Below, one piece after another: positions 1 to 11,790 of a DNA stretch of 64,000 nt. Numbering within the stretch: the stretch's first letter is position 1; the number at the start of each line of letters is the position of its first letter. The notes beneath the pieces were generated by a model that was given only the letters and a program-made list of their open reading frames with translations, did no database searches and was not told the DNA's origin. The position numbers and the translations under genes are program-made. The stretch covers positions 5,534,028-5,598,027 of the forward strand of contig JAJEKV010000034.1 of assembly GCA_021234155.1 (NCBI GenBank), written 5' to 3'. This stretch comes from Isoetes taiwanensis (Eukaryota > Streptophyta > Lycopodiopsida > Isoetales > Isoetaceae).

Positions 1-573
1 GCAGAGAACAATTTGTCCTCTTGCAAGAATTTTGTCTTCTTGCAAGATCTCTATTGAGGATTCTTTTGTCTTCTTGTGCTGGCTACAGGTCGCAATAGGA
101 ATGGGTCTTCTTGCTGATGTGGAAGAAGAGGAAAAACCCAGTTTCACCCTAATGTTGATGCACCCTGAGCATGGAAGAAATTACGGCCATCCCTGCGCAT
201 TTTGTGCCGCTACTACTTTGGGTCTTCTAAACTCTGCCCCTGCCAGATTCAAAGATTTGGGCATTCTCAATCCATGGCATTTTCAGCAAATGCAAAATTT
301 GCCCTCTTGTGTTGGTCGCTCCCACTGCTTCATCTCCAGATGCGAAAGGCGACTTCAGGAGGAGAATTTTCTGCAGCGCATCATGAGCTTGAGAATACAA
401 GTGCTCCGGCAGTTCTGAGCTTTGAATCCTGAGTAACTTAGCTTCGTAGAAGTTTGGCTGTGCAGCAAGCTTCTTTGGCGCCCAACCCCATCACCATTTT
501 CATTTTCCAGTTCTGTGGGGCGTAGATTATCGGGCAGATTTAGGTCTAAATTACTTCTAAAGCTATTCTACAG
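1..573. other. Unassigned sequence at window start
   Basis: No convincing gene is visible. Short open frames on the plus strand (for example 32-418) have no recognisable domain. The last bases before 574 look like an intron end (pyrimidine-rich, then CAG), which fits the subtilase pseudogene exon that follows. Confidence 0.4.
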
Positions 574-886
574 GATCAGGGGCCGATATGTTCGGCTATG
601 CGAGCAGAACTGCTATAGGGATGGCACCTAGCGCCAAAATTGCCGTGTATAAAGTATGTTGGGGATCGTGCACAACTTCCAATATCCTTGCTGTGGAAGA
701 CGGAGTGGATGTTCTCTCCAGGCTGTGGAAGACAGAATGATGTTCTATCCATCTCCCTAGGCGCAGATTCAGCGCTATATTACAACAGGATGCAATTGCA
801 ACCAGTGGCTACGTTGCCTCCAGCCATGGCGTCTTTGTCTCTGCCTCTGCTGAAAATAGTGGACTTGATCCTGCCCGATAATCGAG
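574..886 (+). pseudogene. Subtilisin-like serine protease (subtilase) pseudogene fragment
   Basis: The fragment resembles the middle of a plant subtilase (S8 family, usually secreted). After a splice-acceptor-like CAG, the translation reads like the conserved stretch [15 protein letters not shown], then a GVDVLS segment. In another frame follow GVFVSASAENSG and a DPA motif, which correspond to the region around the oxyanion-hole Asn. The reading frame changes between these blocks, and a stop follows near 880. About 30 bp (the VEDGVDVLS-coding piece) are tandemly duplicated with divergence near 690-750. The catalytic Ser domain is absent. It is therefore a truncated, frameshifted relic. Family assignment rests on motif order; the exact paralogue cannot be given. 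Confidence 0.6.
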
Positions 887-1020
887 CAATACCATTACTT
901 CTAAAGCTTTTCTGCAAGTCTGTGGTAGCGCCCAGATCTGCACCCAGATTTTGCAATGGCTATGCCTCCAAGATTTGGAAGGCAGTGAATCATTTATGGA
1001 GAGTGGCACCGATTCTTGAA

Positions 1021-1484
1021 GGACCGTCGTATTTAGAGTCCGAGATGTGGTATTTTTGGACTTTTTTTTGTGGTATTTCCGGCCGCCTGTCATCAGTCAC
1101 TGTACACTTCGTAGTTTCAAGCCCAGAACCAATTGTTTTGGGCCATTTTTTTATCAATTCGGCTCTATTTGAGCACAAAGCGCTTCCTCTCTTCATCAAA
1201 CCAGTATTAAAGAGGTAGGCAAAGTGATTAGAAGGGCTTTTGAAGTAGTTCAAGCTGCCCATGGAGCTGCAAGAACGATTCGACCAAAGATCTCAGCTCC
1301 GCTGCGCAGTTTTGCCCTTGGTTTTTGGCCAGAAATACCACTTTTTGGCCGGAAATACCACTCTTTTTGGCCAGGAATACCACCTTTTTTGGCCGGAAAT
1401 ACCACCTGGCTGATAACGGATGTCCAGAAATACCACCAAAAAATTTCGAAAATATCACATCCCAGACTCTAAATACGGATGTTC
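1021..1484. mobile_element. MULE-like MITE with ~80-bp TIRs and 9-bp target duplication
   Basis: The two ends are imperfect inverted repeats of about 80 bp. The left arm is 1021-1103. The right arm is about 1401-1484 and contains the complement of the same CGTATTTAGAGTC and GGTATTTC words. The 9-bp sequence ATTCTTGAA lies directly outside both ends (1012-1020 and 1485-1493), a target-site duplication of the length typical for Mutator-like elements. The interior carries three to four copies of a ~20-bp GGCCGGAAATACCAC unit (1329-1409) and no transposase. It is non-autonomous; its superfamily is inferred from TIR length and TSD size. Confidence 0.75.
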
Positions 1485-1493
1485 ATTCTTGAA

Positions 1494-2853
1494 AGGATGC
1501 TTTCAATTGGATTGGCTACGGAGAATGGCAGAGGCTTTCAACTCCCATGTCCAGATTGAGACTCCTTTCGAGTTCTTGCAAGCTGGAAGCTTTATTCTTA
1601 CCCAATTTTTGAACAGAGAGAAGGCAGATAGTTGAAAGCATAATATTGGAAACGCATAGTGGCTCAAAAGCATCTTCCGCCAAAGGTGCCAAATTTCAAA
1701 TTTCAAGCGGGAAGAAAAAGCACTATGAAAAAGACATTAAAAAACAATATAAAATTACTAATGTTAGAAAAAAGGAATGGCTTATATAGCTTTAGGATAA
1801 AAACATATTTCATATATCTACTCTTATATAATTTATTCACACCAAGATTCGATTCCTCGATGCCTTTAGATTCCCGAGTGGGGGAAAAATTAGGAAGGAA
1901 AAATAATTGTGAAAAAATTTGAAGGGACGCCACGTTGTTGATCTTATCTGCTTCGGCTTTCTGCAGGACTGCGCTCCGTCAAATGTTCTTCCTCAGTCTT
2001 CGCTTTCTCCATTCGTCTGCTCCATTCCGGAGCTATTCTATCTGTTTTCAGTGCTCATCAATGTTTCTTTAAGCCGCACGATTTGGAAGCACGGAACTGG
2101 TCTGCATTCTTCTACAGGCTATGGCGTCGTCGCAAGGGCAAATCCGGATCTTCTGATGGGCAAATCCGGAGCTATTCTCTCTGTTTTCGGTGCTCATGAG
2201 TTTGGTGGTCATTTTTGACCGATTTTTTATTTTTTTACTTTGTGGATGCAGTGTATTGCTGAGGCAACGGAAAAATTCTTGGTGGTAAATGCTGTAAGAT
2301 GCAGATGCAAGGAAAAATAGAAATATGCATTAGGTACAGATTAGATAAACTCTGTATGCAAATGCTTATGCGAAACGAAACAAAAAAGTACATTGGCTGG
2401 CTCAATTCCAGTTTTTTTCTGTGTGAAAAGCCAAGCTGTGTGTTTGTTGTTACGCTCAAATTTGTTGTTTGCCAGTGCTTTTCGATCAATTTTAGGTTGT
2501 GGATCCAGTTCTTTGTAATTATTCTACCCGGATTGTTGGTTGCTCGCCCATTCTTTTGCGCAGGAAAGGGTTGTCCTTAATGTTAGTGCTTCTGAGCTGA
2601 AAATTCCTTTCACTCATATTTGATTTGGGTTTAAATTGAGAGAGCATTCAATGTACCTCATTCTTTAGCTGCATCTATAGAGCTGATGCTGCAAAGAGAA
2701 TTTCATTATCAGCTGTATTGCTCTACATGCACAAGGCCTAGTTTACTAGATGCAAAATCTGCCATTGGATAGCGGATTTGGCTGTAGGAGAGCAGGTTGT
2801 TATGCAGCGCACATCCAATACCAAGGAAAGGTGGAGATGCATGCATATAAGTA
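1494..2853. other. Unassigned intergenic sequence
   Basis: AT-rich sequence with only short open frames in either strand. I see no domain, RNA gene or clear repeat. The part from 1500 to 1640 has a weak coding look but no identifiable family. Confidence 0.4.
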
Positions 2854-4054
2854 ATGGCCACAGCCAACTCACAGGCTTCTGGAGTGCGGAATCACTTCAA
2901 GACTCCAGAGGGCCATTACAAGCTTTCGCGGGAGAAAAGTCATCCAACAGGCCTTTTACATTACAACCATGGCAAGACTGTTACCCAGGCAAGTGCCCAG
3001 TTATCACTTAATGCTGCATTTGGATTTACATTTGTGAGAGAAATAAATTTGTCAACCCAGATTCTTTTTTCTTTAGGTCACTTTGGCACATCTCAAAGAC
3101 AAGCATGCCCAAGCAAACTCTGGGAACTCGGAGCGAGGTGGAGCGGGGGGATGCGATTTCCAACAAAGAAGGTTGCCGGGGTGGCAATGGAAGCAGAGCA
3201 CTTGGATTTGTTGGGGAAATGGCTTTGCTAGCAAATTTAGTGGAGGCAAGTCCCTTTTTTCGGGGGAGTGTCAATGTAGGAGTCACTAATGGCCCTGCCT
3301 TATCAAACTTTGATGGTGAGGGTGTATATGCCATCTTTAATGTTGGTGATGCCCTTTTCATTAGTGACTACAATTCAAATGAGAAGGCATGGAGTACATC
3401 TTATCAACTGACGATTTCTCAAAAATGTATGTTTTGATATTGGGACCTCGTAAAAAGCCTACGCTTCAATAATTCCAACCCCATCGTCATGCGTTTGATC
3501 CCGAGGCTAAGGGCGGACATGATCTCCTTATTGGATTAATATCAGGAGATGGTAATTATTGTACAAAACTTCTTCCCTCATGCCAACTCATCATTTTCTG
3601 TAATGGATATCTTTTGTTACAGTGTACTTAGTTTCACTGCGACAACAGCTACAGGATCCTGGAAAGAAACTTGTTGGCGCAATGCACTATAATAAAGAGG
3701 GTTCTCTTAACAGTAGGTAGTTGCATCTTCTGATTGTTATAGGGTGTTATGTACAGTTATTAAGCATGATGTAGCGCACCGTATCTAGTGACTTCCCTGA
3801 TTGTCAATAGTAGTGACTTCCCTGATTATTAATAGAAGTGTTGAGATATGCATTGTATGGCTTTACCAATCATTTGATTGCCTTCATGTAGGGCACATAA
3901 AATGGAAGTCAGTAGCTTATGTGCAAAGATATGCTGTTTGATTATGCTTTATGTGATGTTTCACAGCCGATGCACCGCGATTGCATGGGTACCCCATAGT
4001 GAAGGCCTCTTTGCAGTTGCTTATGCAGATGGTAAGCTCTATTTCTATGATAAG
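2854..4054 (+). pseudogene. WD40-repeat protein pseudogene, WDR20/CreC-like, N-terminal exons
   Basis: Four exons can be traced. Exon 1 is 2854-2988 (45 codons from ATG, with HFKTPEGHYKL and LLHYNHGKTVTQ). Exon 2 is 3077-3551 (VTLAHLKDK at the start, HDLLIGLISGD at the end). Exon 3 is 3623-3716 (KKLVGAMHYNKEGS). Exon 4 is 3967-4054 (CTAIAWVP, YADGKLYFYDK). This order matches the N-terminal part of plant WDR20/CreC-type proteins, which act as scaffolds for deubiquitinases in fungi and animals. Exon 2 needs several frame changes (near 3170, 3215, 3265 and 3490) and holds an extra ~60 bp near 3390-3450, so the locus is not functional as it stands. The first donor is GC (AG then GCAAGT), a known minor class. 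The WD repeats that should follow are missing after 4054, or lie beyond a very long intron. Retained introns argue against retroposition. Confidence 0.75.
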
Positions 4055-5020
4055 GTACACACTGAAGTAATTTCTTTCAATGTAAGGTCATGCATTAGTG
4101 GCTCTAAGTATAGCATGTTTAAGGTATTGGAAATTTGAGGATTGTGAGCGTCAATAGTTATAGGGCATGCAGTAGTTACAAGGCATGCAGTTCTGTACTA
4201 GAAGTATTAAGTGGGAATTTGTATTCATAATTGTAAAAGAACCCCAACATCTACGTCCTTTAGACTTAGAATATATACTCACTAGAATGAGAACACTTAC
4301 CATTTGGGTGACCTAAACGGCTGCAACATCAACGAAAGGCATTGTCTGTCAGAGAGAATTTTAGTGGTTATACAAACATATAAGATAAATGAAATATGTC
4401 AAGAAAATTATGTTTTTGAATTATAATTTGTTTATTCCAGATCATCATTTGCTGTTTTGCTAATATGCTATAACCTAAAAAAATGCTCCTTCTTCTTCTC
4501 TTCTGATGAGGACGTTCGTGTACATTTTTAGTTGGATCAACAAAGAGTTGTTCATATCGCAACCCTGTTCGGTCATAGCAGAAGCTCCACACATTCAAAC
4601 CAAAGTAGCAGATAACAGAAGAGGGAAAGATTAGCTCCCTTTTACCATTTAAACTAGCTTTATTCAGCAAGATTTAGGTCCCAATCCTTTATTTTCATCT
4701 CCCAAATTCTTTCGAAGCATTTCTCGAAAAAGATTCAAAAGAATGATTCAAAAGAAGGTTTAGGGGATTCTGGTAGGGATCTTTTAATGTTTATACAGTG
4801 TTATAACCTTTGTCAAACAATTTTAGCACCTCTCACATATGATAATGTGACTGTTGCAATGAATTTATGTTGCAATACTATAAACATTGACATTTCAAAT
4901 TTTGTACAAATCAATTTCAAGAGGAGGAAACTGTTTACTTTCTAAACTAGGTAATTGAAATTCCTAGCAAACATTCCTTTTTTTCTCAGCCCACCCTACA
5001 GACAATGGGATTGAAAAGAG
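4055..5020. other. Unassigned AT-rich intergenic sequence
   Basis: No exon continuing the WD40 pseudogene could be found and no domain is visible on either strand. It ends at the first copy of the GC-rich palindrome. Confidence 0.4.
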
Positions 5021-5072
5021 AAATGTTCGTGGCGGCCTTGGCCGCCGCGATAAATTTCTTGTAATTAATAAC
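5021..5072 (+). repeat. GC-rich palindromic repeat, copy 1
   Basis: The core at 5027-5050 is an 11+2+11 inverted repeat (TCGTGGCGGCC, TT, GGCCGCCGCGA; one G/T mismatch). It lies inside a conserved flank AAATGTTCG...GATAAATTTCTTGTA. The same motif recurs at 5700, 47575 and 51958. Confidence 0.75.
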
Positions 5073-5379
5073 TTAGGCCTTTAAGATCTTTGATGACCAT
5101 ATAAATCATTTTGACTATTGGAAGTGTATTGTGCCATGGCAATGATGAACTAAAGTTGTGTCTTTTTAGCATGTATGTTATCCATGTATACAATTCCTCT
5201 ATGGTTCTCTTGATTATTAAGATGTTAATTTAACAACAAAAGTTGAGAGGGTAAGAATGATAAGCTATTATGGTGAATGAGCAACCATGGTGGTGTACTT
5301 ACAAATATATGACTAGACCCCTATTATAAAAAAAACTTTGCAGTTGAACCAAGGACCATGAGCAAATATAAAAGGGAAA

Positions 5380-5512
5380 AAAGAGGTGTGTGTGTGCGTG
5401 TGTTGTTGTTTTTTTTTTTTTGGGGGGGACCCGGTGGGGGATGTGAGTGTGCATATACGAGAGAGGTGTGTGTGCATGTGTTGTTTTTTTTTTTTTTTTT
5501 TTTTTTGGATGG
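5380..5512 (+). repeat. Low-complexity GT/poly-T tract
   Basis: Two imperfect copies of a unit made of GTGTGTGTG followed by a long T run and a G run. No gene should be called in the open frames here. Confidence 0.7.
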
Positions 5513-5688
5513 GGGTTTGTTTCTCATCAACTACAATGGCCTATAAACCTTTGTTTCTTATCAACTACAATGGCCTATAAACCCATGTCCTCAACCGTCC
5601 CACACAAATTCTTCAATATTAAGTCCAAGAACATCTTTTGCACCATTCTAAAGATATACAAATCCGTGTTTACAAGAGTGAGTCGAGG

Positions 5689-5738
5689 AAGAGAAATGTT
5701 CGCGGCGGCCAAGGCCGCCGCGATAAATTTCTTGTATC
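5689..5738 (+). repeat. GC-rich palindromic repeat, copy 2
   Basis: The core at 5700-5723 is a perfect inverted repeat, TCGCGGCGGCC-AA-GGCCGCCGCGA. It has the same flanks as copy 1 (GAGAAATGTTCG before, TAAATTTCTTGTA after), in the same orientation about 670 bp downstream. Confidence 0.8.
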
Positions 5739-5826
5739 AATAAATATAAAATAAAGTTTCAAAGTCCACTAACTTTCTCTTCTTTTACAGTGTCTAGCTA
5801 ATGGGAAGGCAGCAGATTTAGATGGC

Positions 5827-6357
5827 ATGCAGGCAGAACTTCTGAAATGGGCTGGGCCTCCACTGGTGCCTGTCCTCGCGGCATTGTTCAACAAAGCATT
5901 GCGAGAAGGCTTCCCTACGCAATGGACCACTAGCAGAGTAGTGCCCATATACAAAGCAGGGGACCCTCAATGCCTGGCCAATTACCGTACTATTATGGTC
6001 AGCTCTCTCTTTGCAAAACTGTTGGCTGGCATTCTTGAGCAGCGGTTGACAATATGGGCAGAGGAAACGGAGGTGCGAGCTCTTACACAGGCAGGTTTCC
6101 GGCCCAGACATTCCACCATTGATCATATCTTCACTCTGCGCACATTAATTGAGGATAGCGGGGAATCGCCCGGCGAAACACATGCTTTGTTGTTTCGTCC
6201 GATTTTGCAAAAGCGTTCGACCACGATTACCCGCAACAAGCTACGGGGACGATTGCGGCGGTGGGGACCCCACGGACTTGCGAGAATGCGATTATATAGG
6301 GCTGTACGAGGCATGCTCGGGCCGTATCACATTGGCGCCTTGACCCGATGTCGGTAG
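5827..6357 (+). pseudogene. LINE reverse transcriptase fragment (family A)
   Basis: The longest readable piece of the truncated LINE covers RT motifs before the catalytic site: PIYKAGDPQ, NYRTIMVSSLFAKLLAGILEQ and QAGFRPRHSTIDHIFTL. After roughly residue 120 it loses the expected FVDFxKAFD motif through a frame change near 6190. The neighbouring frames 6348-6614 and 6615-6953 carry the following parts (FGLYIDRLEDW; NKYLGIEF). The expected YADD catalytic motif near 6480-6510 is degraded. In an intact LINE this enzyme copies the element RNA at the nicked target DNA. Confidence 0.75.
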
Positions 6358-7837
6358 CATTGGAGTGCGTCGGGGTTGCCCCTCTCCCCACACTCTTTGG
6401 CCTATACATTGATCGGTTGGAAGATTGGCTCTCTACGAGCATGGAGGCGTGGGCGCACATCTCATGCATCACACAATCCGGCAACTCATATATCTTGATG
6501 ATGTCAACCTCATGGCCTATACTCCGGGAGGACATGCGGCGTCACCTAGATGCTCTTGACACTTTTGCCAATTCGGCATGCGAAGTTAACTTGGCCAAAA
6601 CTAGTCTTTGCTAGTTGCATCGTCCGTCGGCTAGGGCTTCCCACCTTCACTTACCGGGGCAAGAGGTAGAGGTGGCTCCGACCAACAAGTACTTGGGGAT
6701 TGAGTTCTCAACTACCACCCATTGGGATGCGGCTATCGGGGTTGGGTCCGCGGCGGGTTGGAAAGCACTATATGCCATGCGTAACAACGACCACAAGGCG
6801 GTTATGCGCTGGGGCCACCAAATCACATTTGTTTGGGCCTTGGTTGAGCGGTCCTTTTGTATGGGGCGAAGTGTGGGGTCCGGTGATATCCCTCAACACC
6901 GGAATGACCTCGGCGGTGTGCGAAAGTTTTCTTGGCACGGGCCCCGGGGGTGAAGTCCACGATTCCGTACAGATCCTACTCCGGGAGGCGGGCTTTCTAC
7001 CCCTTCAACGGGCTGCATTGGAGCGCCATATCGTTTACTTCAAAAGGTGGTCGCTATGGCTGATACACGCTTGCCCCATCTTGCTTTGGCCACGGCGATG
7101 GGTCCCCAGCGCTGAAATCCTGGCGGAAAGACAAGCAAGCTCGGTGGTTCTCAACCGGGCGCTGGAGCAAACAGATCGTCCGTGTCGGGACAAAGAAAGA
7201 TCGCGAGGCACTTAAAGCGTACCTAGATGCTACTTTCCTTTCGCAAGCTCACGGGATCTGAGAGGCTCGGACGACGTTAAGGCGGCACACTATCGGCGAC
7301 AAGTCAATCCTAGGCTCACAAGAGGCCCACACCGATGCTTGTACACCCGGTGCGCCCATGAAGAAGCGCGGACTTATAGCTTCCATTCGCGACGGGGCAC
7401 ATCGCCTCCGCATTGAAAAGCAGGCGTTGGGCTCGGGGAAGCGCGAGAGCAAAGGCTTTGCGGTGTGCCATCGGGCGCGATTGAGGATGAATGTCATACC
7501 CTCCGGATCCGCGCGGCATTTGCCCATATCGAGAGAGGTATGTTCGACTACTAGTGCACGGCGGTCGTTGCATCAGTTATTGACTACGGCGTCAGTGGGT
7601 TTGTTGGGGTCATACCTCTAGGAGGTTATGGATGCACGGACTCGTTTGTGTCCTACGGGACGGTCTTGAACTGTCCTATGCACTTGTACAGTGTACCAGC
7701 ATGCTTATTACTGCTAAGGTTTTTCCCTCGAAAACCCTTCGGGGCGGGGGTTTTTTAATCCTGGCAGTAATCCGCTTGCTGCTCTCTTTTTTGTTTGGGT
7801 CCCATAGGCCAATTGGTCTCCGTGGACGCTAAAAACC

Positions 7838-7867
7838 TATTCTATTCTATTCTATTCTATTCTATTC
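7838..7867 (+). repeat. (TATTC)n tail of LINE family A
   Basis: A pentanucleotide run directly follows the LINE 3' motif GTGGACGCTAAAAACC. Confidence 0.85.
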
Positions 7868-8880
7868 TTTGGCCAATTGAGTAAGTTGGTACATACTTTC
7901 ATTTTGCATAGAATAAATGGTTGTGTCTTTATATACCTTGGTAATATTTTCTATCTGCACACCACTTTTAGCAAGTTGTGTATATTAGATAACATGATAG
8001 TGTAACCCTACTCCATGGTTGGTTTTCACGCACATTGGCAATTACTTTGCTAGAACAATAAGATGCATATAGATTTTTGTATTTTAAGGAAAATTTTGTA
8101 TAAAATGTATACCAATGGTCTTGGGCTGGATCAATATTATGAGACTTGCCTTTTTCTCTCTGAGGGGGCCTTTCTCGACTAGGCCCTCAGGCTTTTTTTT
8201 TTCTGGAACATTTTGAATTGATGGCCATCACAATTGGCTCTTAATTTCTTTGTCTTGTCTGTAGCATCACTTGACTAGCTCGAGAAGAGGCATTTTTGAA
8301 GGATGAGGAAGAAGCATTCTTGACCCGGACATTGAAGAATGGATGTGGCAGGAGGGTGGCATAATCGGTTGGACGGGCCAGCGCATGGCCCATGAAGCAC
8401 CTCCTTGTGAAGCTTTTCAATGTCTCCATGTTATTCCAAGAGCTTGGAGAAGGCCGGAGAGTGCTTTGGTCGTTGTTACCATCAGGTGATACGTGCATGA
8501 AGAGGATGCCACAGTTGTAACAGCACGACCGTCATGATCTCTTTATCCACTGTAAACTACATTGTAATGCTATTATTTTCAATAAGAATTCATTGAATAC
8601 TACTGCTTTGTCTGTAAAAGTTAAATTATTTCATCGGTTTTTGTATGTGTTTTTTAGTTTCTCAACTTGCTATTCGAGAAAAGGAGACCGTTTGTAACCC
8701 TTAAACGTTTTTTCCATATTAGAAAAAAGTCTCTTATTCAAACAATAATGGAGCACAAAACGATTCATGTCTTTTTGCCTTAAAATAACAGGGTTCCGAA
8801 AAAAAGTGGGAATTGCATGAGTCCCTCTTTATTGTAATGCGACTTGCGGGCTTTATTTATAATGTTTGATTTCACATTCA
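7868..8880. other. Unassigned sequence with decayed open frame
   Basis: Around 8270-8500 the plus strand has a protein-like stretch broken by stops (KDEEEAFLTRTLKNGCGRR), followed by an AATAAG-like poly(A) context near 8580. I do not recognise it. At 8158-8190 there is a hairpin (CTGAGGGGGCCT / AGGCCCTCAG) followed by a T run; its meaning is unclear. Confidence 0.35.
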
Positions 8881-9990
8881 GATGGGTGACAACTTGGACG
8901 ATCCCTTGCACCAAGCGATCGTGATGTCATAGGACCTATATGGTACGGGTGGTGATCCTACTCAAAGATTTGTGAATGGGTCCAAAATCCTCAGGAGACC
9001 ATTACTGAGGTTAGGATCCTTAATTACAACCTTTGATCAGAGGTTGCGAGAGCGGGAGCCCACTGCTATAGCATATCGATCACGCTTGCCTTCTCTAGCT
9101 CCAACTACACCTGCACCTACACCTGCACCATCTACATTGACACCTACAGCTCCAGCTCCCCATGACTCACTTATAGGTATAAATTTCAACCTTGTTTTCT
9201 TTTTTAGAAATATGCTATATACATATTTTTCTATATGTTGTAGGGCATGGGCATGGGCGTGGACATGGGGGACGAGGTAGGGGTACACCACCTGTAGACT
9301 TTAGGGAAGTGTAGGTAAATATTTTTCACATTTCCATAATAATTTAAAATAATAAACTAATATGTTTGACTTGTAGGTCGGGATATTTAAGTATCTTGCA
9401 GGTTCTAGACTATTAGAGAGTTCACAGACGTACCTGCTTTGGTGGTAAGCCCGAGGGGCAAGCCAAAGTTTGGAGGTAATGCAAATTTTTGGCAATTACA
9501 GGGATCAAGATCTTTTACGGGTATTGTGTTCCCAATATGGGACAATTGGTGGGGCCATGGACCGCTTGAAGCCATACAAGGCCGTGCAAGGTGCTTGAGA
9601 TAGTAGGCCTCGGAGAGGAGTCACCCTTGCAAACATGCAATCAAGTGGATTTGGAAAAGACTAAGGCCTCCTTGGAGGCGGTAATTGCGAGAGTGATGTC
9701 TAGGGCTGGCAAAGATCCTAACATTTTAGTTGCAACTGATTCTCTCATGAGGCAGTCAACTTTAGACTTGAGAAGATGGATGACATAGTCGGTACAAGCA
9801 CTAATATATGAAGTCCACTTGAGCTTACCTAGAAGTGAATTGTGGTACTAGCTTGGCAAGGCTCAAGCCTTAATAGAACTTGAAAAATGGAAGGTGAAGG
9901 AACCAAAGAAGAGTTGAAAGAAAGTTGAGATGGAGGCTTTATGTGAAATCGGGCTAAGTCGACCACCTAGTCCAAACTTTTGGGGGCTGA
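8881..9990 (+). pseudogene. Degenerate unrecognised gene with Ala/Pro/Thr-rich and GR-rich parts
   Basis: A plus-strand reading from ATG at 8881 gives MGDNLDDPLHQ, an in-frame stop near 8931, then a segment ending in a low-complexity Ala/Pro/Thr-rich stretch (about 9095-9175). A plausible intron (about 9176-9242) joins it to a GHGHGRGHGGRGRG segment (about 9243-9295). Further readable blocks lie at 9591-9788 (TKASLEAVIARVMSRAGKDPN) and 9880-9980. No domain is recognised. The GR-rich tail would fit a nucleic-acid-binding protein, or the accessory protein of a DNA transposon. Its position just left of the GATCCCGGAGG cluster makes the transposon reading possible but unproven. Confidence 0.3.
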
Positions 9991-10094
9991 AACCTGAGAT
10001 TCAAAACTTGTATTTCTCACTCTTTCAATGCATATCAGTGAATGTAATGTTTAACATTAGTAGTATATTGCTTGTAAATAATGAACTGGCTATC

Positions 10095-11310
10095 TGGTGA
10101 TCCCGGAGGAGCATATCCTACCAGACGGGATATTTAATGGTTAAGTTTCTTTATTTGGCCCTTCTGTAGATTGAGGATCCTGGAGGACAGATTCATCAGC
10201 CTGGTGATCGCCTCCTCTGGGATCACCACGCAGACGATTCCATCCTCCAAGATCCCCATATAGATGATTCCGTCCTTTGGAATCCCCGGGCATATGAGTT
10301 TGTCCTTCGGGATCCCCAACTCGTGGACGCCAATTTTTAATGGTTTAGTTTTTTTATTTGGCCCTTCCATGGACTGGGGATCTCTGAGGATGGATTCATC
10401 GGCTTGGTAATCCCCTCCTCTGGGATCCCCAGGCAGACAATTTTTTATTAGATCCGCCATTTGGGAATCCCGGAGGATGGCTTCATTAGTGATCCCAAAG
10501 GACGGTGATCCCGGAGGTCAGGATCACCACGTAAATAAAGCCATCCTCCGGGATTTCCATCGGGCGGATGGGATTTCTTTAATGCTTTGTTTTTTCGTAA
10601 GGTTGTTTTATTATCCCTCCCCCCCCCCTCCCCCCCCTCCTAGGGATCCCAGAGGACGGCATAGTCTGCGTGGTGATCCCCACCTCCAGGATCACCATGC
10701 AAATGATTCCATCCTCCGGGATCACCATCCAACGGACAAGAGTTTTTTAATTGTTTGTATCTCTGCTTATGGTTTATTTTTTTAATTTGTCCCATCCGCC
10801 AACTGGGGATCCCGGAGGACGGCATCATCTGCATGATGATCCCCACCTCCAGAATCACCATACAATGATTCCGTTCTCCGGGATCACCATCTGGCGGACG
10901 GGATTATTTTAATTGTCTGTTTCTAGGCCTATGGTTTATTTGTTTAATTTGTCCCATCTGCCAACTGGGGATCCTAGAGGATGGCATCATCCGCGTGGTG
11001 ATCCTGAAGGTCAGAATCACTATATTAATGATTCCGTGCTCTAGGATCACCATGCCAATGTATGTTTTCCTATGGTATAGTTTTTTTTTTAATTAGGTCT
11101 GCCATTTGGGGATCCCAGAGGATGCTCTCATTTGCATAGAGATCTCGGAGGTCGGGATCACCATGCAAATCAAACTATCCTCCGGGATCCCCATCCAGCG
11201 GACGGGATTTCTTTAATGCTTTGTTTTTTCGTAAGGTTATTTTATTATTTGGCCCCTCCTGGGGATCCAGGAGGTGTTCAAATTTTGGGATGCCGGAGGT
11301 GTTCAATTTC
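10095..11310. repeat. Cluster of near-palindromic GATCCCGGAGG words with ~163-bp tandem units
   Basis: The word GATCCCGGAGG and its complement CCTCCGGGATC (with variants) occur some two dozen times. Part of the cluster is a direct tandem of ~163 bp: units start near 10643, 10805 and 10968, each with GGATCCC, GGCAT-ATC, ATCACCAT and a T-rich spacer. Another pair of related units is at 10466 and 11108. No reading frame makes sense across it. Confidence 0.85.
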
Positions 11311-11790
11311 AGATCATCTGTTACAATGGTTATAAAATATTTGAATGGTTTCAATGATTTTCAATGAGTTCCTGTAGATCCAAATTGACAATTCAAGAGT
11401 AATTTAAGACAAGGGCAAAGGGAACCAAATCTCCACTTCAATTAACCATTAAAAACTGTGATTTGAAGTCATATTTTCAAACAGAGGGGACAATTTACAT
11501 GTTCTAAAGAAGGAATAGCCAGTTTTTTCTTACAGTGGAGAGAGTTCAAATCAGGGACCATTCAGCATCAACCCGGTTAGGGGCCGTGCAAACTGGTTGC
11601 TACCCCGGGCAAGTAGAATGTTGATTTTCTTGCAATTCCATAGTCACTTAACTTCTGCAGCATCAACTTAAAGCCTGCCTTCAAATTGTCCAATTGACAA
11701 ACCAGTCCCGTTTGATTACCATCTGGAGATAATCGATTAAAAATGGTAAGTCCATAATCTCATTAAACAAAAAATAAGACAATTATTACT

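Larger units (their letters stand above)
5765..7867 (+). mobile_element. 5'-truncated non-LTR retrotransposon (LINE), family A
   Basis: The element starts inside the reverse transcriptase domain and runs to a (TATTC)n tail. Its GC content is clearly higher than its neighbours. Conserved pieces appear in order: NGKAADLDGMQAELLKW and VVPIYKAGDPQ (about 5797-5970), NYRTIMVSSLFAKLL, QAGFRPRHSTIDHIFTLR (6090-6150), LFGLYIDRLEDWL (6390-6430), HLDALDTFANSA (6545-6580) and NKYLGIEFSTT (6690-6720). The 3' untranslated part has a hairpin (GAAAACCC, loop, GGGTTTT; 7727-7758) and the terminal motif TTGGTCTCCGTGGACG. Both are shared with the copy at 57.6-62.8 kb, so the two belong to one family. Multiple frameshifts make it inactive. 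Confidence 0.85.
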
